Source: Allantophomopsis cytisporea
Taxonomy: Eukaryota > Ascomycota > Leotiomycetes > Phacidiales > Phacidiaceae
Assembly: GCA_024752435.1 (NCBI GenBank)
Contig: CP103032.1
Span: forward strand, 124,001 to 188,000
Reading direction: 5' to 3'
Length of the DNA stretch: 64,000 nucleotides
Under the pieces are notes generated by a model. The model did no database searches and was not told the DNA's origin. It was given only the letters and a program-made list of their open reading frames with translations. Positions within the stretch are counted from its first letter, which is position 1. Every line of letters starts with the position of its first letter. Positions 60,362-64,000 of the stretch are shown in pieces. The position numbers and the translations under genes are program-made.

Positions 60362-61045
60362 GTTATTTGCTGATTGTTGAAGATAACGACCATACATGAT
60401 TACTAGTACTTTATCTAAACGAACCTATGCATCTATGTTGGTAGCGAGCCTTGTCTAGTCACGGTGATATCGATAAAAGCATCAGAATGTGAGATTAATT
60501 GCACAGTAATTTACTTCAAATTATCAAAGACAAGAGTTAAACCTGCCTTGAAATTGGATGTGAGTTCCATTTTAAATCGTAAACTTTCTCCCAGTTTTCA
60601 TAACTAACACCGATATTTATCAGCAGCTCTTGGTGAATAATAATGCAATAATGCGTACCGACTAATGAACATTGTTAAAACAAAATAAAGGGCCTGCGAA
60701 TAAGCTATCTCACTTATAGACTACATCACTTAAATCTCAATTCCTTTTATCGACTTAAAAGGCGATTCTCTCTGATCGTTATACTTTATATACTTACTAG
60801 CTATAACTTGGTCATTTCCTATGGTTCGTGATGACATTATTGCTAATGCTACGGGAAAAAAAAAAAAAAAAAGATATTTACATCGTTAAACACACACACT
60901 GAAGTACCTTCACTTCCGAGTCAGTAACACGATTCCGTCTCCAGACCTGTAATGTCTGACTTAGTTGCTTTGCGTGCTCCAACTGTAAAACGTATTCAGG
61001 AACAGATATAGAGACAAGTACAAGAATATTCGTCAAGTAAGCAAT
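60362..61045. other. Intergenic, AT-rich
   Basis: AT-rich spacer with an A run at about 60856-60872. It holds tRNA upstream sequence and the 3' flank of the Zn2Cys6 gene. No gene was seen. Confidence 0.5.
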
Positions 61046-63399
61046 CTATCCGAACAAAAGTCCACTATATTCCAGCTCATCCAAAAACGGCTTCCAAAGT
61101 CAGCACCGAATACTACATGGGATAGTATATGCGAGACTTACAAATAAACTTCCCTCAAGCGTCATACCTGGCGATCTATCCTCAGTACCCGCAAACCAGT
61201 CTTCAGAAATAGTAGGCGTCTGAAGCAGCGAGTTACGCATATCGCCCTGCTCAGAGCCCATCGATCCCCCCTGCAAGCCACTCCCACCAGGCGTCCCCTT
61301 CCCACTCCCACTCCCAGCCTTGGCCCTCAATACGGCCGCAATACTCCGCTCGCCCGCCTCACGCATAGCAGGAAGCAGCGGCTTCCCAGAAGCCCTGACC
61401 TCCAATGCGGCAAGCATCATGCCCATTACAAAGTGCCCCTTGAAATGGTTCCCGGACAGGCCTATCTTCCTCTTCCATATGTCGTAACATGCAGCCAGCG
61501 TCTCTGATATGATCTGCTTGGCGGGAATGGAGTATGACGTGCCCTGCTCGTCCCAGACGATGTCATCGCGGCGCAGACGCAGACATACGGAGGCTGCGGC
61601 TGTGAAGAAGTCGCCTTTGAAGAGCTCTGCGAACCATTCGATTGAGACGGGGTTGGAGGTGTGTTCGTAGAGGGTACGTTGGTGGACGAGGAGGGCGAGA
61701 GAGCATTCGAGTGTTGACCAGTAGGAGTCTGGATAGCTTAGGCGGCAGCTGGTGTCGTGAGAGTAGGGTCTGTGGAGGACTAAGAGGACTCGTCTGAAGA
61801 ATATCTCGATAATTGTCTTCTGGAGCTCTGGCCAGACTGTGTCATATGTGGTACTCCCGTTTGATGATTGGATGCTTTGAAGAGAAGACGCCTGTCGAAG
61901 AAAAGCTCGGACCTTGGAGTCGTATTCCATTGTCTGCGTATAGTCTAATTTACTCGATGGAGAGTTCGCATGGCTTATGATATCACTTGTAATAGTAAAG
62001 GAGCGTGCTAGAATGATTTGGGAAGTGGAATCAGTGTATTCGGTCTCCGTCCGCGAAGGAAACTCTTTTACTCCTTCAAATAGTTCTTCCTCGTTGATAT
62101 TCGCCGGTTCAGAAGAGTCGAAGTCCACTGCATTAAGGAGCAGTGGCATGCCAGATTCAATCGATGCCTGCAGATTCATATATACGATAGTCGTCCAAAC
62201 TATCTTCCGCATTTCACCCTCGAACAGCGGCATCTTTGGAAAATAGCTTGGGTCCCTATGGATACCGATTGAGATTGCCAATCGGACTACGACGCCGATT
62301 AATGTCCATACGGCATCAGGGGAATCCAAGGAGACAATATCGATCTGCTTGGCAATAGCCATCATACAGAGCGTTCTGAGAACAGTAAGACTTGGTCTCC
62401 ACATGAAAGGCGATGCTAGAAGGCAGGCTTCAGCGCCATCCAGATAGATGTCGACAGTGGTTAGGTCCTCTCTACTGCCCGACTCCACTCCGCGAGTACT
62501 CTGATAGCCCAATGCCAGCATCATGAATAGTTGTGATAGCCAGGCAATATCGACATCATCCGGGTTCTGCAAGAAGATGGAAAGTTCCTTTCGAAAAGTT
62601 GGCGCATGAAGCAAGCGGTGGGTCCTCTCAAAGGAAGTGAGATAGCTGTTAGTATATAGTTCAATGAGATGCTTCTCGGGGAGATGAGAAATGATGGAGG
62701 CCCTGGAGCAAGAGATATTGATCCTCTCATCACCGAAAGGATAATTACGAGTTCGACGAAGGGTATAGAGGCGCTTCAAACTTCTCAGTCGAGCTTCCAT
62801 ATCTGCAAATTCCGGCGGTCCGCCCTTCATGTATTCGCAGACTTCTTCAAACTAGCATTCTTAGTAAACTCCGAACAGCTGAGGTTTTTCATACCTCTAT
62901 TAATAGTAGTGACCAATGCGTCTGCCCTTTGTACTTAGTTTTCCCACTCGATTTCTTGTAATACATCATGGCAGGGTGCCTATCCGGTCGATCGAACTCC
63001 ACGCGCGGTGCTACTGGATTATTTCTCTCTGACTCTCCAGTTAAGTCAGAAGCAGGAGGCACGGCATCCCTCGCAGAAGCATCCTAAGAATGTCAGAATC
63101 ACATGTACTCCAGTCTGGCTTCATGTCTAATCACTAACAACACTCCCGCCCTCTGCATCCTGATTTGATCTACGCTTACGAGTAGGGTTCTCTTTATATG
63201 TGCAGGTAGCAGCACGTTTAGCGTTTCTACATCGACTGCAAGGATGGCCGCGATCGCACTTCACTTTGTGCAAGCGACAGGGCTCACAAGAGAAGAAGTT
63301 GCGGCGGCGGCGTCGCTTTCCATCTATTTGAGGGCGGCTCAAGTCCTCATATTCGTTGTCGGCGGCTCTTCTGATCTTGAAGTCTAGTGTGGATTGCAT
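61046..63399 (-). CDS. Zn2Cys6 transcription factor with fungal-specific TF domain
   Basis: Four exons (63399-63139, 63083-62895, 62851-61142, 61090-61046) give 2205 nt, 734 residues. A basic patch KRRRRR precedes the binuclear zinc cluster at residues 38-66 (C-x2-C-x6-C-x5-C-x2-C-x8-C), which starts CEPCRLHKVKC. A short linker follows, then the middle homology region from about residue 165: YTNSYLTSFERTHRLLHAPTF, then AISIGIHRDP, the signature of the fungal_trans domain. A Gly/Ser-rich stretch lies near the C terminus. The last exon uses a GTAAGT donor and an acceptor preceded by a GCTGAC branch point. Without that splice the protein ends at 61100 instead, so the final 15 residues are less certain. 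It should bind CGG-type elements in the nucleus; no target pathway is suggested by its neighbours. Confidence 0.9.
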
Positions 63400-64000
63400 T
63401 AGGGCGGAGTTTTGCGGACGGCTGATATATCTCCGGACTTGGGCTGTGGATAGAGAACAAGTTGAAAATGATTTGATGGATTGTCATTGATATACAGTTG
63501 TTATTTTTGGGAATAAAGACAGGTAGTGAGTGTCAATGGCCTTCATGTTTGTATGGTGTGAATGAGAACTGCCTTAGAGGTGAAGTTGAGACCGATTTAC
63601 CGACATCGGATTAAGCTTATTACGAATTTAAGTGGCTACAACAATTCGATATAAGCGGTCTTTTAGGCACATAAAATTCAATAACATATAATGGTAAACG
63701 GCTTGAATTATTTGAAGTATCACAAATAAGAAAACAAGTACACGCTATATTGTCCTTGAATGGATTTACATATACATCAAATGTGAAGACTGAAATTCCA
63801 CCAAAAATCACAAAGCATGTATATTCAGACAGGTTCACCACATCACACCACCAGTAAAGCCTCAAAATGATTCTCAAGATCTCTTTTAGCAATTTAATCT
63901 CTATACACACCTGGTATCTCGGGTATACAACCAACTTCCCATCCCTTCCCATCCATCTGCCCATCCCAACAAAAGAAATGCAAGAGGAAGCAAGCCAACT
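63400..64000. other. Promoter side of the Zn2Cys6 gene, no gene seen
   Basis: AT-rich sequence upstream of the last gene. An open frame at 63620-63964 on the minus strand has no recognisable features and AT-biased composition. Confidence 0.45.

Overview
This is a nuclear window from a filamentous ascomycete (Pezizomycotina). The signs are multi-exon protein genes with short GT-AG introns of mostly 43-60 nt, and fungus-specific families: a Zn2Cys6 regulator, a DUF1996/WSC surface protein, a NoxA-type NADPH oxidase and an RRT8/EI24-type protein. AT-rich, gene-free islands look like RIP-degraded repeats. The proteins read most like Leotiomycetes (Helotiales), but that is an impression from sequence, not from a search.

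Layout. 1-0.44 kb: open 3' end of an unrecognised gene running in from the left. 1.0-2.5 kb (-): monocarboxylate-type MFS transporter. 3.8-6.5 kb (-): secreted Ser/Thr-rich glycoprotein with a conserved C-terminal domain. 8.0-9.05 kb (+): six-exon EI24/RRT8-like membrane protein. 11.05-13.6 kb (+): seven-exon ferric reductase. 13.8-14.8 kb (-): NMNAT-like nucleotidyltransferase. 15.45-15.55 kb: tRNA-like relic with a T8 terminator. 15.8-18.7 kb (-): DUF1996 plus three WSC domains. 22.5-24.6 kb (-): two-finger C2H2 transcription factor. 24.7-36.4 kb: an almost 12 kb gene desert full of microsatellites. 36.5-38.3 kb (-): NADPH oxidase NoxA. 40.0-40.9 kb (-): UBC4-type ubiquitin-conjugating enzyme. 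42.5-43.9 kb (+): flap endonuclease FEN1 with a 5-nt microexon. 45.3-46.0 kb (-): conserved hypothetical protein. 46.7-49.8 kb (-) and 50.4-53.6 kb (+): CFT2/CPSF2 and SEC24, divergent from a shared 555-bp promoter region. 54.5-55.6 kb (-): microbial-type PARG-like macrodomain protein. 57.5-59.1 kb (+): mitochondrial asparaginyl-tRNA synthetase. 60.3 kb (-): intron-containing tRNA-Glu(TTC). 61.0-63.4 kb (-): Zn2Cys6 transcription factor.

The left half (0-38 kb) is accessory in character: transport, surface, iron and ROS functions with large non-coding gaps. The right half (40-60 kb) is mainly housekeeping: ubiquitination, DNA replication, mRNA 3' processing, COPII transport and mitochondrial translation. 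I see no biosynthetic gene cluster, no intact transposon, no CRISPR array (none expected) and no clear new system. The best second looks are the FEN1 microexon, the two tRNA-like Pol III promoter relics, two strong hairpins, the clustered TACGAAGTAC decamers and the large desert upstream of the C2H2 factor.
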